From: Planctomycetota bacterium
GTDB taxonomy: Bacteria > Planctomycetota > Uabimicrobiia > Uabimicrobiales > Uabimicrobiaceae
DNA length: 64,000 bases
Assembly (NCBI GenBank): GCA_029260735.1
Contig: JAJDCR010000079.1
Location: 1 to 64,000 of the forward strand
Direction of reading: 5' to 3'
Part shown: positions 52,995-62,349 of the stretch, piece by piece
Layout: every line of letters starts with the position of its first letter
Numbering within the stretch: the stretch's first letter is position 1
Program-made: the position numbers and the translations under genes
The notes under the pieces: generated by a model
The model's input: the letters and a program-made list of their open reading frames with translations, nothing else
Told to the model about the DNA's origin: nothing
Database searches by the model: none

Positions 52995-55235
52995 TTACTC
53001 CACATAAATTCCTCGAAACTCGACTCTACACATACCAGTACCCATAATCTTTAGAAGACGACAGGATTGAAAATCAAAACCAGAACCATTTTCAAACTCT
53101 TGTAATGGTATTTTAAACGGGGTCAGTTCCGATTTTTTTAACCCAAGTTTCCCCAAGGATATCTCCTTTGATTCATAATCTTGGTTTTCTTCCGAACGAG
53201 AATAAAAGCTCACTATTACATCTTGAGCCTTATCTCCCATTTGCAAAACCGATAGGTACAAGTGTTTGTATGGTGATAAGTTGCATTTAGTCCAGTTAGG
53301 GTGAATCGTTATGACACCTGCAACATAGTTAAAACCACCAGAGGGCTCCAGAATAAGAGAAGGAGGATCGACTTTTAAGGGAATACAATGGCTGCCCGGT
53401 TTAGAGCAAGCACTGTCACTCCATGAAAAAGGAAATTCATCGCGAAATACTTTAGCTGGATTGAAAAGGGTGACACGATTCTTATGGTTATTTTCATATC
53501 CTATTGAGGAACTATGGACAAAAGGAGAGATTCTGTTTTTAATCTTTGGTTGGAAGATTTGCCGTTTTTTCAGGCATTCTTTCGAATAATCTTGCGGACT
53601 ATTAAATCTTACATAGGAATATTTTCGAAAAATCTTGTCTACATCCGCAGGGGTTTTCATCTCTAAGCGATGAGCGAGAATACGACGCTCTATACATTGA
53701 GAATCTTTCCAAGTGAGAATTCCATTAGACTCGACATTCACAAGTTCTAAAATAGGAGGAAAACCATCAATCGCATATCTAATGGGGTTATAATTTCGTT
53801 CTTTGAGATCCCCGTGGTGTATATGAATAATATCGATGTCAACTCCATCAAGGATTGCTTGGAAAGGCAATTTTCTTTCTATTTCAGAAAACCATCGGAA
53901 TTGATAGAGCCACGGATCATAGCTAATTTCTCTTGAGTTGAGATACTCTGCCACAAATGTACTATCACCGGCACAATCTATGCAAAGAGAATTAAATCCA
54001 TTGCCCATCTCTAGTACACTTCTGTGTAATCCCCAACAAAGCCCCGGGTTGAGAAAAAGATCCGTTTGGAAGTCGTATTTATAGATGGATGCTAGGGAGT
54101 TATACTTAATATGGGGGTCTTTGGTGTCGGATGCTATTCTATAGCCATGCACAGCACGGGCCGGATTTTCCCATAGTTTTTCTCTTATGCGTCTAAACCA
54201 ATCTGCCGACTCAGAATAGATATCGGCGTCGGGAAATATAAAAAACTCATAGGAGTGGCGGGCTAAAGCAGCTCGCCACCCAATATTCATTAGGGCTTCC
54301 TTTTGAAACAGATCCATGCTAGAGCAGTAGCCTTCCACCGGAATGTATTTAACCCTGTCCAAAATATCGGAGGAGTAAGCACTTTTTAATCCTTCCCCCA
54401 CTAGCTCTACTAAAAAATAGTCATGGTAAAGGTCTTGCTCTAATTGCTTACGTATTCCTTCTGAGTTTGCCGCAACTCGAACGGGATCATTCCCAAAACT
54501 GACAACGATTACTGCGGTATCGGTTTGGTTGGAGGACTTTGTAATGCACGTATTATCTCCATAACCAGATTGGAGTGCGCCAACATATAGTTGTAGATTA
54601 TGCTGCCCAGAAACAGAAGGCTCGGCTAAATCCCATACCTGATCGTGCTTGGGATGAAATAGTCTACTGGTATCTCTCCTCACTGGGATGATCTTGCGAA
54701 AGAGTTCCGAGTAAATGGTGTCCCAATGAGGCTCTCCGACAATAAAATCCGGTATATAATCCTTAACTTCACGAAAAAACTGCGCTCGTAATGCAATACC
54801 ATCAAGCCCAATCGAATAGAGCTTGCTTTCGTTAGAAAATAGCTCTTCCAGAGTGGAAGGATTCCCCTCGACATCTTTTCGCATATACTCTACGACAGTA
54901 CCACCTTCTTTTTGAAGTTGTTTATAAAAGTCTGGGGCAATGGCACAATCTGAATTTGTGTAAAGTAGCCAATCGTTTGGTTGGGCGTGGGCATTTGCTA
55001 AATTTAAAATATCGAGAAGAAAGGCAAGAGGTCTTGAGTCCCCAAGGGATAAGGAACTCCTTGTTGCTTTCTCGGTTATCCATTTTTCTCGTTCCCATTC
55101 AAAAAGGTTTAATGCTAAAAGTAACACATTCTCTTTGTCGGCACGATCGATACTTTGAAGGAATAGTTCTTGTCGTTGAAAAAGTAGAGAGGGGCCAACG
55201 TAAGGTGCAATGGCGTGAATTATTTTAGGTGACAT
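52995..55235 (-). CDS. Two-domain glycosyltransferase-like protein with C-terminal carbohydrate-binding-like domain
   Basis: The 746-residue protein has two GT-A-like segments. The first (about residues 1-240) has WLLYTNSDCAIAPDFYKQ, a DxD-type motif with only one Asp retained. The second (about 245-500) has VIVVSFGNDPVRV and FFIFPDADIYSES with a good DxD, followed by NPGLCWGLHRSVLEMG and HIHHGDLKERN, as in several family-2-type enzymes. The C-terminal 200 residues are beta-rich (VAGVITIHPNWTKCNLSPYK) and look like a carbohydrate-binding domain. It starts 42 bases after the SDR gene stop and ends seven bases before the GH5-ABC gene start, so it is central to the locus. Donor and acceptor are unknown. 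Confidence 0.7.
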   Translation of the reverse strand: MSPKIIHAIAPYVGPSLLFQRQELFLQSIDRADKENVLLLALNLFEWEREKWITEKATRSSLSLGDSRPLAFLLDILNLANAHAQPNDWLLYTNSDCAIAPDFYKQLQKEGGTVVEYMRKDVEGNPSTLEELFSNESKLYSIGLDGIALRAQFFREVKDYIPDFIVGEPHWDTIYSELFRKIIPVRRDTSRLFHPKHDQVWDLAEPSVSGQHNLQLYVGALQSGYGDNTCITKSSNQTDTAVIVVSFGNDPVRVAANSEGIRKQLEQDLYHDYFLVELVGEGLKSAYSSDILDRVKYIPVEGYCSSMDLFQKEALMNIGWRAALARHSYEFFIFPDADIYSESADWFRRIREKLWENPARAVHGYRIASDTKDPHIKYNSLASIYKYDFQTDLFLNPGLCWGLHRSVLEMGNGFNSLCIDCAGDSTFVAEYLNSREISYDPWLYQFRWFSEIERKLPFQAILDGVDIDIIHIHHGDLKERNYNPIRYAIDGFPPILELVNVESNGILTWKDSQCIERRILAHRLEMKTPADVDKIFRKYSYVRFNSPQDYSKECLKKRQIFQPKIKNRISPFVHSSSIGYENNHKNRVTLFNPAKVFRDEFPFSWSDSACSKPGSHCIPLKVDPPSLILEPSGGFNYVAGVITIHPNWTKCNLSPYKHLYLSVLQMGDKAQDVIVSFYSRSEENQDYESKEISLGKLGLKKSELTPFKIPLQEFENGSGFDFQSCRLLKIMGTGMCRVEFRGIYVE

Positions 55236-55276
55236 ATGACAAATTTCTGAATTGATAAAAAATTAGAGTAATAAAG

Positions 55277-56059
55277 TTATTCTTCTTTATGGGAAGAAGT
55301 TTGATCTACGCGGTTGTTGTACAGGGATGTTCCCCCGTCTATTTTGATTATCGTTCCAGTGGTGAACAGAGAAAAATAATCTGAAGCCAGGTATACTGCT
55401 GTTCTTCCAATATAACAGGGATCTATAGAGCTTTTATGTAATAGAGAATATTTCTCCTCGAAAAGATGGCCTTTTTCGTCTTTTGCCACCCAGCCAGGAG
55501 CAATACCATTCACTCTTATTTTGTGCCTAGACAGTTCTACGGCTAATTCCTCAATAATCATACCCAATGCTGCCTTGGATGAGCTGTAACTGGGCCAGCG
55601 TACCACTTCCCATTGGTGAATAGAAGTGAGAAAAATAATAGATCCGTGGATAGAGTGCTTCTTCATCATTTGGGAAATATTTTTTGTAAGAATCATCGGA
55701 CCAAATACATTGGCGGCATAGGTGTCGTGCCACTCTTTTATAGAAAAATCATCTAGGGAAGTCGTTTCATATTGAATTCCTACATTATTCACCAAAATAT
55801 CAATTTTAATATTATCCCTTGTTAGATATTTACAGAGGGCATGAATATCTTCTTCTTTCTGTATACTAGAGACAATCCCTTTGTGATTTCCTGGGTAATT
55901 TTCTAATTCTTTTTCTAGTTGGCAAGATCTCGTACCACAGATATCAGTAAAAAAAATATTAGCTCCTTCTTTAGCCATTTCTAGAGCAATACTTCTTCCT
56001 ATATTTTGACCGGCCCCGGTTATGAGGACATTTTTTTTTGCTAATAACTTATTATCCAT
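55277..56059 (-). CDS. Classical SDR-family oxidoreductase
   Basis: From the ATG at 56057-56059 (MDNKLLAKKNVLITGAG) the protein is 260 residues. A TTG at 56080 is in frame but the ATG has an AAAGGT site at proper distance. It has the NAD(P)-binding TGAGQNIGRSIALEM, the NNVG motif, a Ser in FLTSIH and the catalytic YSSSK motif (Tyr and Lys), and an APGWVAKDE segment. Near the C-terminus YLASDYFSLFTTGTIIKIDGG is typical. It is the first gene of the minus-strand glycan-type locus and may make a keto- or deoxy-sugar or a reduced acceptor. Confidence 0.83.
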   Translation of the reverse strand: MDNKLLAKKNVLITGAGQNIGRSIALEMAKEGANIFFTDICGTRSCQLEKELENYPGNHKGIVSSIQKEEDIHALCKYLTRDNIKIDILVNNVGIQYETTSLDDFSIKEWHDTYAANVFGPMILTKNISQMMKKHSIHGSIIFLTSIHQWEVVRWPSYSSSKAALGMIIEELAVELSRHKIRVNGIAPGWVAKDEKGHLFEEKYSLLHKSSIDPCYIGRTAVYLASDYFSLFTTGTIIKIDGGTSLYNNRVDQTSSHKEE

Positions 56060-56106
56060 AAATAAGACCTTTTTAGGCAACAGAAAAGGTTGATACTCCT
56101 GTTCTT

Positions 56107-56148
56107 AATGGAGTAGAATTAATGGAGTAGAATGAATGGAATAGAGAA
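56107..56148. repeat. Three 14-bp tandem repeats (AATGGAGTAGAATT type)
   Basis: Units 56107-56120, 56121-56134 and 56135-56148 differ by a few bases. They lie 48 bases upstream of the SDR ATG, in the presumed promoter region of the glycan-type operon, where they might act as binding sites. Confidence 0.85.
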
Positions 56149-56170
56149 TCTGTTGCAATATTAGATCATA

Positions 56171-56215
56171 AAAAAACAAAGCCAGGTAAAAAAAATTGCC
56201 TGGCTTTGTTTTTTT
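56171..56215 (-). terminator. Strong bidirectional terminator after the STAS gene
   Basis: CAAAGCCAGG (56177-56186) pairs with CCTGGCTTTG (56199-56208) and A6 (56171-56176) flanks with T7 (56209-56215), so both strands show a stem followed by a T-run. It lies 12 bases beyond the STAS stop codon and separates the STAS/Opp transcript from the glycan-type operon. Confidence 0.85.
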
Positions 56216-56227
56216 ATAACGTGAAAA

Positions 56228-56587
56228 TTAATCTTGGAAAGAGGCGATTGCTTCTTCTTTGTTGGAGTATGTGGGCATACGAATATCAAGCCCAATAGCA
56301 GAAAAAAGAACCTTGAAGCGTTCTGCCACATTGATTAGGCATATTTTTCCACCGGCAAGATCTATTTGATGAATAATGTTGATCAAAAGACCTAGACCTG
56401 TACTATTGATAGACTTTGTTTCGGAGAAATCGATGACCATATAGCAAATGCTGGGACGGTAGATTTCTTCTTTGATTGTGTGCTCCAAAACAGGAACACT
56501 TTTTTGATCAATGGCCCCTTGAGGCTTTACTAAGGCAATCTTGTCTTCGCCTTGTGTGATAAATTCTGTATGAACATTAAAATCCAT
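56228..56587 (-). CDS. STAS-domain anti-sigma-factor antagonist-like protein
   Basis: The 119-residue protein is a single STAS domain: DKIALVKPQGAIDQKSV strand, VIDFSETKSINSTGLGLLIN with the Ser or Thr normally phosphorylated by an anti-sigma kinase (SxGLGLL), and KICLINVAERFKVLFSAIGL. Such proteins switch partners by dephosphorylation through a SpoIIE/RsbU-type phosphatase. One such phosphatase gene lies in the window (12881-14551), but there is no genetic linkage. The gene starts 84 bases after the OppF stop. Confidence 0.88.
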   Translation of the reverse strand: MDFNVHTEFITQGEDKIALVKPQGAIDQKSVPVLEHTIKEEIYRPSICYMVIDFSETKSINSTGLGLLINIIHQIDLAGGKICLINVAERFKVLFSAIGLDIRMPTYSNKEEAIASFQD

Positions 56588-56671
56588 GTTTTTTCCTATA
56601 CTTTCATTTCACTGCTGAATGTAAAGACTGTAAACTAGGGAGTTTGCATGAAATTTTTTATGGAAACTACC

Positions 56672-57724
56672 TTAGTCGTTGGGAAAAAAGCAAGCGACTT
56701 GGTGGTTTTCCGCTTTTTCTTCTAGATAAGGACGTTCTTGGCGACAGCGATCTTGGGCTTTAGAACATCTAGTGTGAAAAGGACAACCGTGAGGAGGATT
56801 CAGAGGACTTGGTATTTCTCCCTGCAAAACAATTCTCTCACGTTTTTTTTCTATAACTGGATCAGGTACGTTAACGGCTGAAATCAAAGCTTGGGTATAA
56901 GGGTGCCTTTGTTTTTCAAAAATTTTCTTGGTCGGAGCAACTTCAACGATTCTCCCTAAGTACATGACGGCAACCCTCGTACACATATGTTTAACTACAC
57001 TTAAATCATGAGCAATAAAAACATATGTTAATCCCAAATCTTTTTGCAAATCAGAAAAAAGATTTAAGACCTGCGCTTGGATCGAAACATCCAAGGCAGA
57101 GACGGGTTCGTCTGCAACGATAATTTCGGGCTGAGAAATGAGAGCTCGGGCAATACCGATACGTTGTCTTTGTCCTCCCGAAAAAGCATGAGGATAGCGG
57201 TGGATAAATTTCTTTTCTAGTCCTACCTTCTTCATTGTATCAATAAGCGCTGTTTGCAAATCAGAACGATTTTTGTAAGTGCGAAAGACCTTCGCTGGTT
57301 CGGCAATAACATCTCCTACTGTCATACGCGGATTAAGCGACGCGTAAGGGTCTTGAAAAACCATCTGTATTTTTTGGCGGCACTTTTTTAGTTCTCGGGG
57401 GGATAAAGTCGTCAATTCTTGGCCTTCTAGAATAACTTGGCCTTCCCGAGGACGATGTAGCTGGAGAATACCGCGCGCAGTGGTTGATTTTCCGCAACCA
57501 CTTTCGCCGACTAAAGCGAGAATTTCTCCTTTGTACAAATCAAAACTGACCCCATCAACTGCTTTTAAGTAAACTTTTTCTTTTTTGGGGAAAACTTTTG
57601 AGAAAAAGGAAGCTGATTCGTCGGGTTTGACAGTCTTGTTCATCTCAAAATAGACTTTGAGGTCTTTCACCTGCAATATAGGTTTGGCTTGAGAGCTTGT
57701 GTTTTCTGTAGCTGTTTTATCCAT
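56672..57724 (-). CDS. oppF: Oligopeptide/dipeptide ABC transporter ATPase (OppF)
   Basis: The 350-residue ATPase starts at ATG 57722-57724 (MDKTATENTSS) with GGAAAG upstream, four bases after the OppD stop; an upstream ATG at 57778 lies inside oppD. It has Walker A GESGCGKS, LSGG-type signature (HAFSGGQRQRIGIA), Walker B IIVADEP and the oligopeptide-family C-terminal Cys-rich motif GCPFHTRCSKAQDRC. It energises peptide import with OppD. An insert of about 25 residues (KPDESASFFSKVFPKK) lies before AVDGVSF. Confidence 0.87.
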   Translation of the reverse strand: MDKTATENTSSQAKPILQVKDLKVYFEMNKTVKPDESASFFSKVFPKKEKVYLKAVDGVSFDLYKGEILALVGESGCGKSTTARGILQLHRPREGQVILEGQELTTLSPRELKKCRQKIQMVFQDPYASLNPRMTVGDVIAEPAKVFRTYKNRSDLQTALIDTMKKVGLEKKFIHRYPHAFSGGQRQRIGIARALISQPEIIVADEPVSALDVSIQAQVLNLFSDLQKDLGLTYVFIAHDLSVVKHMCTRVAVMYLGRIVEVAPTKKIFEKQRHPYTQALISAVNVPDPVIEKKRERIVLQGEIPSPLNPPHGCPFHTRCSKAQDRCRQERPYLEEKAENHQVACFFPND

Positions 57725-57728
57725 ATCA

Positions 57729-58742
57729 CTACTTTCCGTTTTGTTCATCAAAAAGTCGGCAGGCAACTTTATGCTCATTCTCTACGTTTGTAAAAATATA
57801 AGGAGGTATTCCCTCGAGACAACTGTCCATTCGTTGCTCACAGCGATCATAAAATGGACAAAAATCTAGTGTCTTAAGAAGAAAGGGCGGAGATCCTTCG
57901 ATAGTATTTAACCTATCTTTATCCTCATCCAATTTTGGGATAGAAGCTAAAAGACCTTTGGTATAAGGATGGGAAGTGTGAGCAAATATGTCTTCCGTTT
58001 GACCACTCTCGACAATAGATCCTCCGTACATGACCATAATACGCTCGCTAATTCCGGCAATGACGCCCAAATCATGAGTGATGAAAATAATCGTGGTTTG
58101 GAGTTTTTCATTGATTTCCTGAAGAAGTTCAATGATTTGCGCTTGTATAGTTACATCTAAAGCGGTTGTAGGTTCGTCTGCTATCAAAAGAAGAGGATCG
58201 CACATCAAGGCCATCGCAATCATAACTCGTTGGCGCATTCCCCCAGAAAACTCGTGTGGATAGTAGTTGATTCTCTCTCTGGCATCAGCGATTCCGACTA
58301 AAGTCAGTTTTTCCACAGCAAGATCCATCGCTTTTTCCTTAGAGATTTTTCTATGAAACATAACCGCTTCGAGCATTTGTGTACGAATGCTTAAAAAGGG
58401 ATTTAATGAAGTCATGGGGTCTTGAAAAATCATGGAAATTTTGTTTCCACGGAGTTTCCTTAATTTTTTTTGATCAAGGAACCCCTCTTTAGTTAAAAGA
58501 GACTCTCCGAGAAACTCTAGTTTTTTCGCATATATTTTTGCAGGAGGTGTTGCTAGTAAGCCCAAAAGAGCTAAGTTAGAAACACTTTTCCCACTTCCAC
58601 TCTCTCCGACAATGCCTACGATCTCTCCTTCTCTTATGGAGTAGGATATACCATTGACAGCATGAACGACTCCCTCATCAGTGGTGAATTTTGTATAGAG
58701 TTCTTCTACTTCTAATACAATTTTTTTCTTATTTGTTTCCAT
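57729..58742 (-). CDS. oppD: Oligopeptide/dipeptide ABC transporter ATPase (OppD)
   Basis: The 337-residue ATPase has Walker A GESGSGKS, signature [18 protein letters not shown], Walker [13 protein letters not shown] and the family-specific Cys motif in [14 protein letters not shown]. The gene follows OppC with a spacer of nine bases and precedes OppF by four bases, so the five genes share one transcript. Function is ATP-driven import of peptides or nickel-type substrates, with substrate set by the binding proteins. Confidence 0.9.
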   Translation of the reverse strand: METNKKKIVLEVEELYTKFTTDEGVVHAVNGISYSIREGEIVGIVGESGSGKSVSNLALLGLLATPPAKIYAKKLEFLGESLLTKEGFLDQKKLRKLRGNKISMIFQDPMTSLNPFLSIRTQMLEAVMFHRKISKEKAMDLAVEKLTLVGIADARERINYYPHEFSGGMRQRVMIAMALMCDPLLLIADEPTTALDVTIQAQIIELLQEINEKLQTTIIFITHDLGVIAGISERIMVMYGGSIVESGQTEDIFAHTSHPYTKGLLASIPKLDEDKDRLNTIEGSPPFLLKTLDFCPFYDRCEQRMDSCLEGIPPYIFTNVENEHKVACRLFDEQNGK

Positions 58743-58751
58743 CCTGGTTCC

Positions 58752-59636
58752 TTACTTCATCTTCGGGTCAAGAGCGTCTCTCAGACCATCTCCTAGAAAG
58801 TTCATGCAAAAGAGAGTTACCGATAGAGCTAACCCTGGAAAAATAATTAGCCAGGAGGCACTTTCGATAGCTTTGGCTCCATCACTACAAAGAGATCCCC
58901 AGCTCGGATCAGGAGGCTGCACTCCTAGACCTAGGAAGCTTAGAAATGATTCCACTAAAATGACTCGGGGAATGGTTACCGTAGTATAGACAGCAACGGT
59001 TCCCAAGGTGTTTGGTATTAGATGGAGAAAAATGATCCTAAGATTGGAAGCTCCATAAGACCGGGCTGCTTCGATAAACTCTTTGGCTTTGAGAGAAAGA
59101 ATTTGTCCCCGAACAATTCGGGCCATAGTCAGCCAACTGACAGCTCCAATCGCCATAAATAAAAGATTGATGTTCTTACCAAAGACAACCATTAAGATAA
59201 TCACTAAGAACATATAAGGAAGACTATACATTATATCGACAAAACGCATCATGTAGTTGTCGATTTGTCCTCCAAAGTAAGCCGCTGTGGCTCCATAAGA
59301 GATACCAATTAGCAAAGTAATGAAGGTACAAAGTATTGCGATTTTGAGGGAGACTTGCCCTCCGTAGAGAACTCGAGCGAACATGTCTCTTCCCAAGTCG
59401 TCGGTACCAAAAATGTACGTCATGCTAGGAGAAGTTTTGATGGCGTCGTAGTGAATCTCATCATAAGCATGAGTTGTGACATAAGAAGCTCCAGCACAAG
59501 CGAAAACCATAATTCCTAAAATAATCATCGAAATAACGGCCATCTTGTTGCGAATCAGTCTTCTCCAAGCATCATTCCACAGGCTAACACCATATTCTTG
59601 GGCAGCTTCATCTATTTTTTGTTTATTTGCTTTCAT
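58752..59636 (-). CDS. oppC: Oligopeptide/dipeptide ABC transporter permease (OppC)
   Basis: The 294-residue membrane protein has an N-terminal soluble part, a first helix (about 31-50), then five further helices and the EAA-type loop (AKEFIEAARSYGASNLRIIF), the hallmark of importer permeases that contact the ATPases. GTDDLGRDMFARVLYGG is the conserved OppC motif. It overlaps the OppB stop by four bases. Confidence 0.9.
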   Translation of the reverse strand: MKANKQKIDEAAQEYGVSLWNDAWRRLIRNKMAVISMIILGIMVFACAGASYVTTHAYDEIHYDAIKTSPSMTYIFGTDDLGRDMFARVLYGGQVSLKIAILCTFITLLIGISYGATAAYFGGQIDNYMMRFVDIMYSLPYMFLVIILMVVFGKNINLLFMAIGAVSWLTMARIVRGQILSLKAKEFIEAARSYGASNLRIIFLHLIPNTLGTVAVYTTVTIPRVILVESFLSFLGLGVQPPDPSWGSLCSDGAKAIESASWLIIFPGLALSVTLFCMNFLGDGLRDALDPKMK

Positions 59637-60559
59637 TTTTTCTCGTGTAATTTAATTCTAGGGTCTAAGAAACAATATGCAATGTCTACGAGTAAGTTAA
59701 ACACCATGACCAAAATACTCACTAAAATGACAGTTCCCATGACAAGGGTGTAGTCACGGTCAGTGGCTCCTTGTACAAAATAGCGTCCCACTCCTGGAAT
59801 AGAAAAAATCTGCTCAATAACAATCGAACCAGTAATGATAAAAGCAGAAGCTGGACCACAATAAGAGACGATCGGGAGAAGTGCTCCTTTCAAGGCGTGA
59901 CGTAAGAGAATGACTCTTTCTGGCAAACCTTTACTGCGAGCGGTTTGAATGTACTCTTGTCGGATTACTTCAAGCATACTCCCTCGGGCAATTCGAGCAA
60001 CAATAGCCAAGTAGTAGCAAGACAAAGTTATAACAGGCAGGATATAATGCTCCCAACTTCCCCAACCAGCTACAGGAAGCCACTTTAGGTAAACTCCGAC
60101 TATTACAGCAAGAATGGGCCCCAGCACCATATTAGGAACAGATATCCCAACAATTGCAAAGCTCATTAGAGTATAATCTATCACTGTATTTTGTTTTAAT
60201 GCCGCAATAAAGCCTAGGTAAGTTCCGAAGGTCACGGCAATGAACATGGCCAAGAAGCCTATTTGGAAAGAAACAGGGAAGCTCTCGCCAATGATACTAT
60301 TTACAGTACGATCAGAGTATTTGTAGGAAGGACCTAAGTCTCCTTGCACAATACTCCACACATACCGTAAATACTGTTGATAAACAGGCTCATCTAAATG
60401 GTATTTGGCTTCAATATTTTTTCTTACTTCATCAGGGATGGTTTTCTCAGAGTCAAAGGGACCTCCAGGAGCCGATCTCATCAGAAAGAAGGTAATTGTA
60501 ATAATGATGAGTAAAACCGGAATCATTCCGAGTACTCTTCTAATAATGTAACCTAACAT
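59633..60559 (-). CDS. oppB: Oligopeptide/dipeptide ABC transporter permease (OppB)
   Basis: The 308-residue membrane protein has six helices with LGYIIRRVLGMIPVLLIIIT at the N-terminus, the EAA loop QEYIQTARSKGLPERVILLR and a closing GVGRYFVQGATDRDYTLVMG. It forms the membrane pore with OppC. The gene is 41 bases after the OppA gene stop. Confidence 0.9.
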   Translation of the reverse strand: MLGYIIRRVLGMIPVLLIIITITFFLMRSAPGGPFDSEKTIPDEVRKNIEAKYHLDEPVYQQYLRYVWSIVQGDLGPSYKYSDRTVNSIIGESFPVSFQIGFLAMFIAVTFGTYLGFIAALKQNTVIDYTLMSFAIVGISVPNMVLGPILAVIVGVYLKWLPVAGWGSWEHYILPVITLSCYYLAIVARIARGSMLEVIRQEYIQTARSKGLPERVILLRHALKGALLPIVSYCGPASAFIITGSIVIEQIFSIPGVGRYFVQGATDRDYTLVMGTVILVSILVMVFNLLVDIAYCFLDPRIKLHEKK

Positions 60560-60600
60560 TGTTTTTCCTCTAGTTTTTTAAGGCTATCATAATAGCCTTT

Positions 60601-62265
60601 TTAATTACTCTGCTCCCAATATTTCTTTTTCTCTTCCAGGTCAATGTAAACATCTCGGAAAATATCTCGAGAGAGAATATCGTATTTTCTATTTTTGATG
60701 TCATCCTGATTACGAGGATAGAGATTTTTGACATAAGGTTTTACCATAACATCGGCAATATAAAAATAGATAGGTAGTAAGGGGAGATTTTCTACGATTA
60801 TTTTTTCTGCTCGCTGCTGGATATGCAAACGCTCCTTTGCATCTGTCATATTATGGATACTTTCAAAAAGAGTATCATACTGCGCGTTGCTCCAGCCCGT
60901 ATCATTGTACTGGCTTTTTGTGTAAACTAGATCTAAGAAAGTTGAAGGGTCTTCAAAATCCCCGATCCAACCTGCTCGGGCAATGTCATAATCTCCGTGA
61001 CGACGACGATCGAGATAGGTTTTCCATTCCGCATTTTCAATAGCAATATCCAAGCCCAAGACAGTCTTTAAGCGATGTGCTATTACTTGAGCAACTTGCC
61101 TATGTCTTTCATTGGTATTGTAGAGAACTGTCAGTTTACGCACTTTAGTAGGATCAGGATAACCAGCTTCGGCCAAAAGCCTTTTCGCTTCCTTCACATC
61201 CTCGGTCAATAGAGCACTAGGTTCATAGCTACGAACCTCTGGTGGGATTAGAGAGTAAGCAGGAATATAACCCACTTGTAAAACTTTGTCGGTGAGACTT
61301 TTTCGATCTAAAGCCAGAGAAATGGCCTGGCGAAATTTAGGATTATTGAGGGGTTCTTTTTGGGTATTAAAGAGATAATAGTAAACCGACAAATAAGGGT
61401 ATCCTCGCCACTCCGGATGTTTTTTTATTTGAGGATAAGCAGAAGATGCGATTCCTCTGGTATGAAAATCAGCTAAATTAGACTCAAATAGGCGGAGTTT
61501 TGTGTTGTTGTCATCGGTGGTGTAGAATATGATTTGGTCGAGCTTAACTTCGTCTTTTCCCCAGTAAAGAGGATTTTTTACAGCGATAGTTTTATCGTTA
61601 AGAACTCTTTTTACTATTTTAAAAGGGCCGTTACTGACGATATTTTCAGGCTTTGTCCATTGATCTTTGTATTTCTCAACCGTTTCTTGAGGGATCGGAC
61701 AGAAAGGAACCAGGGTGAGCAGATTAAAAAAATAACCGGCGGGGTTTTGCAACTTAAGCTCTAAAGTACTTTCGTCAAGGGCCTTGACTCCCAAAGACTC
61801 CAACGTTTTTTCTTGCTTAAAAACTTCGGGAGCATTTTCTAAAATGAAAAATAAGCTCGCATTTTGAGAAGCTACCTTGGGGTCGAGAGCTCGGCGGTAA
61901 GAATAGACAAAATCTTGAGCAGTAACGGCTTCCCCATTTGTCCATTTAGCATTAGACCTCAAAAAGAAAGTGTAGGTTTTCCCATCAGGAGAAACTTTCC
62001 ATTTTTCTGCCACTCCTGGTAAATAACCTCCGTTGCTTGTATCAACACGTAATAAGCCCTCAAAGATATTTCCTAAAATACTAGTTCCAGGAGAGCCCTC
62101 TCGTAAAGTGGGGTCTAAAGTGGCTGCCTCTGCGCCATTGATACTATGCAAAATCATTTTTCCGCCATCATCGGGCATTGATCTTTTTGAGCAAGAGATA
62201 AAGCAACATAAGGTGATGACAAAAATAGCAATAGACAGTCCTGTAAAAAAACTTTTCCGCTTCAT
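60601..62265 (-). CDS. oppA: Oligopeptide-binding lipoprotein (OppA family, copy 1)
   Basis: The 554-residue protein has a lipoprotein signal (FVITLCCFISC, Cys near residue 25). The mature protein matches the SBP_bac_5 family: GAEAATLDPTLREGSP, LNNPKFRQAISLALDRKSLT, NDTGWSNAQYDTLF and LPLLPIYFYIADVMVKPY. It binds oligopeptides and hands them to OppB/OppC. It is followed upstream, in the same orientation, by a paralogous binding protein, and a hairpin lies between the two. Confidence 0.9.
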   Translation of the reverse strand: MKRKSFFTGLSIAIFVITLCCFISCSKRSMPDDGGKMILHSINGAEAATLDPTLREGSPGTSILGNIFEGLLRVDTSNGGYLPGVAEKWKVSPDGKTYTFFLRSNAKWTNGEAVTAQDFVYSYRRALDPKVASQNASLFFILENAPEVFKQEKTLESLGVKALDESTLELKLQNPAGYFFNLLTLVPFCPIPQETVEKYKDQWTKPENIVSNGPFKIVKRVLNDKTIAVKNPLYWGKDEVKLDQIIFYTTDDNNTKLRLFESNLADFHTRGIASSAYPQIKKHPEWRGYPYLSVYYYLFNTQKEPLNNPKFRQAISLALDRKSLTDKVLQVGYIPAYSLIPPEVRSYEPSALLTEDVKEAKRLLAEAGYPDPTKVRKLTVLYNTNERHRQVAQVIAHRLKTVLGLDIAIENAEWKTYLDRRRHGDYDIARAGWIGDFEDPSTFLDLVYTKSQYNDTGWSNAQYDTLFESIHNMTDAKERLHIQQRAEKIIVENLPLLPIYFYIADVMVKPYVKNLYPRNQDDIKNRKYDILSRDIFRDVYIDLEEKKKYWEQSN

Positions 62266-62306
62266 GAATTTCCTTATAACTGAGAAATGTTTGTTGTTCC
62301 GTTCAA

Positions 62307-62327
62307 ACGCCGGTCTAAAACCGGCGT
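62307..62327 (-). terminator. GC-rich hairpin between the two OppA genes
   Basis: ACGCCGGT (62307-62314) pairs with ACCGGCGT (62320-62327) over a 5-base loop. On the minus strand it is followed by only three Ts (TTTGAACGG), so it probably attenuates or stabilises rather than stops transcription, reducing expression of genes after the first binding protein. Confidence 0.5.
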
Positions 62328-62349
62328 AAATTTACTCAGATGAAAGCTC

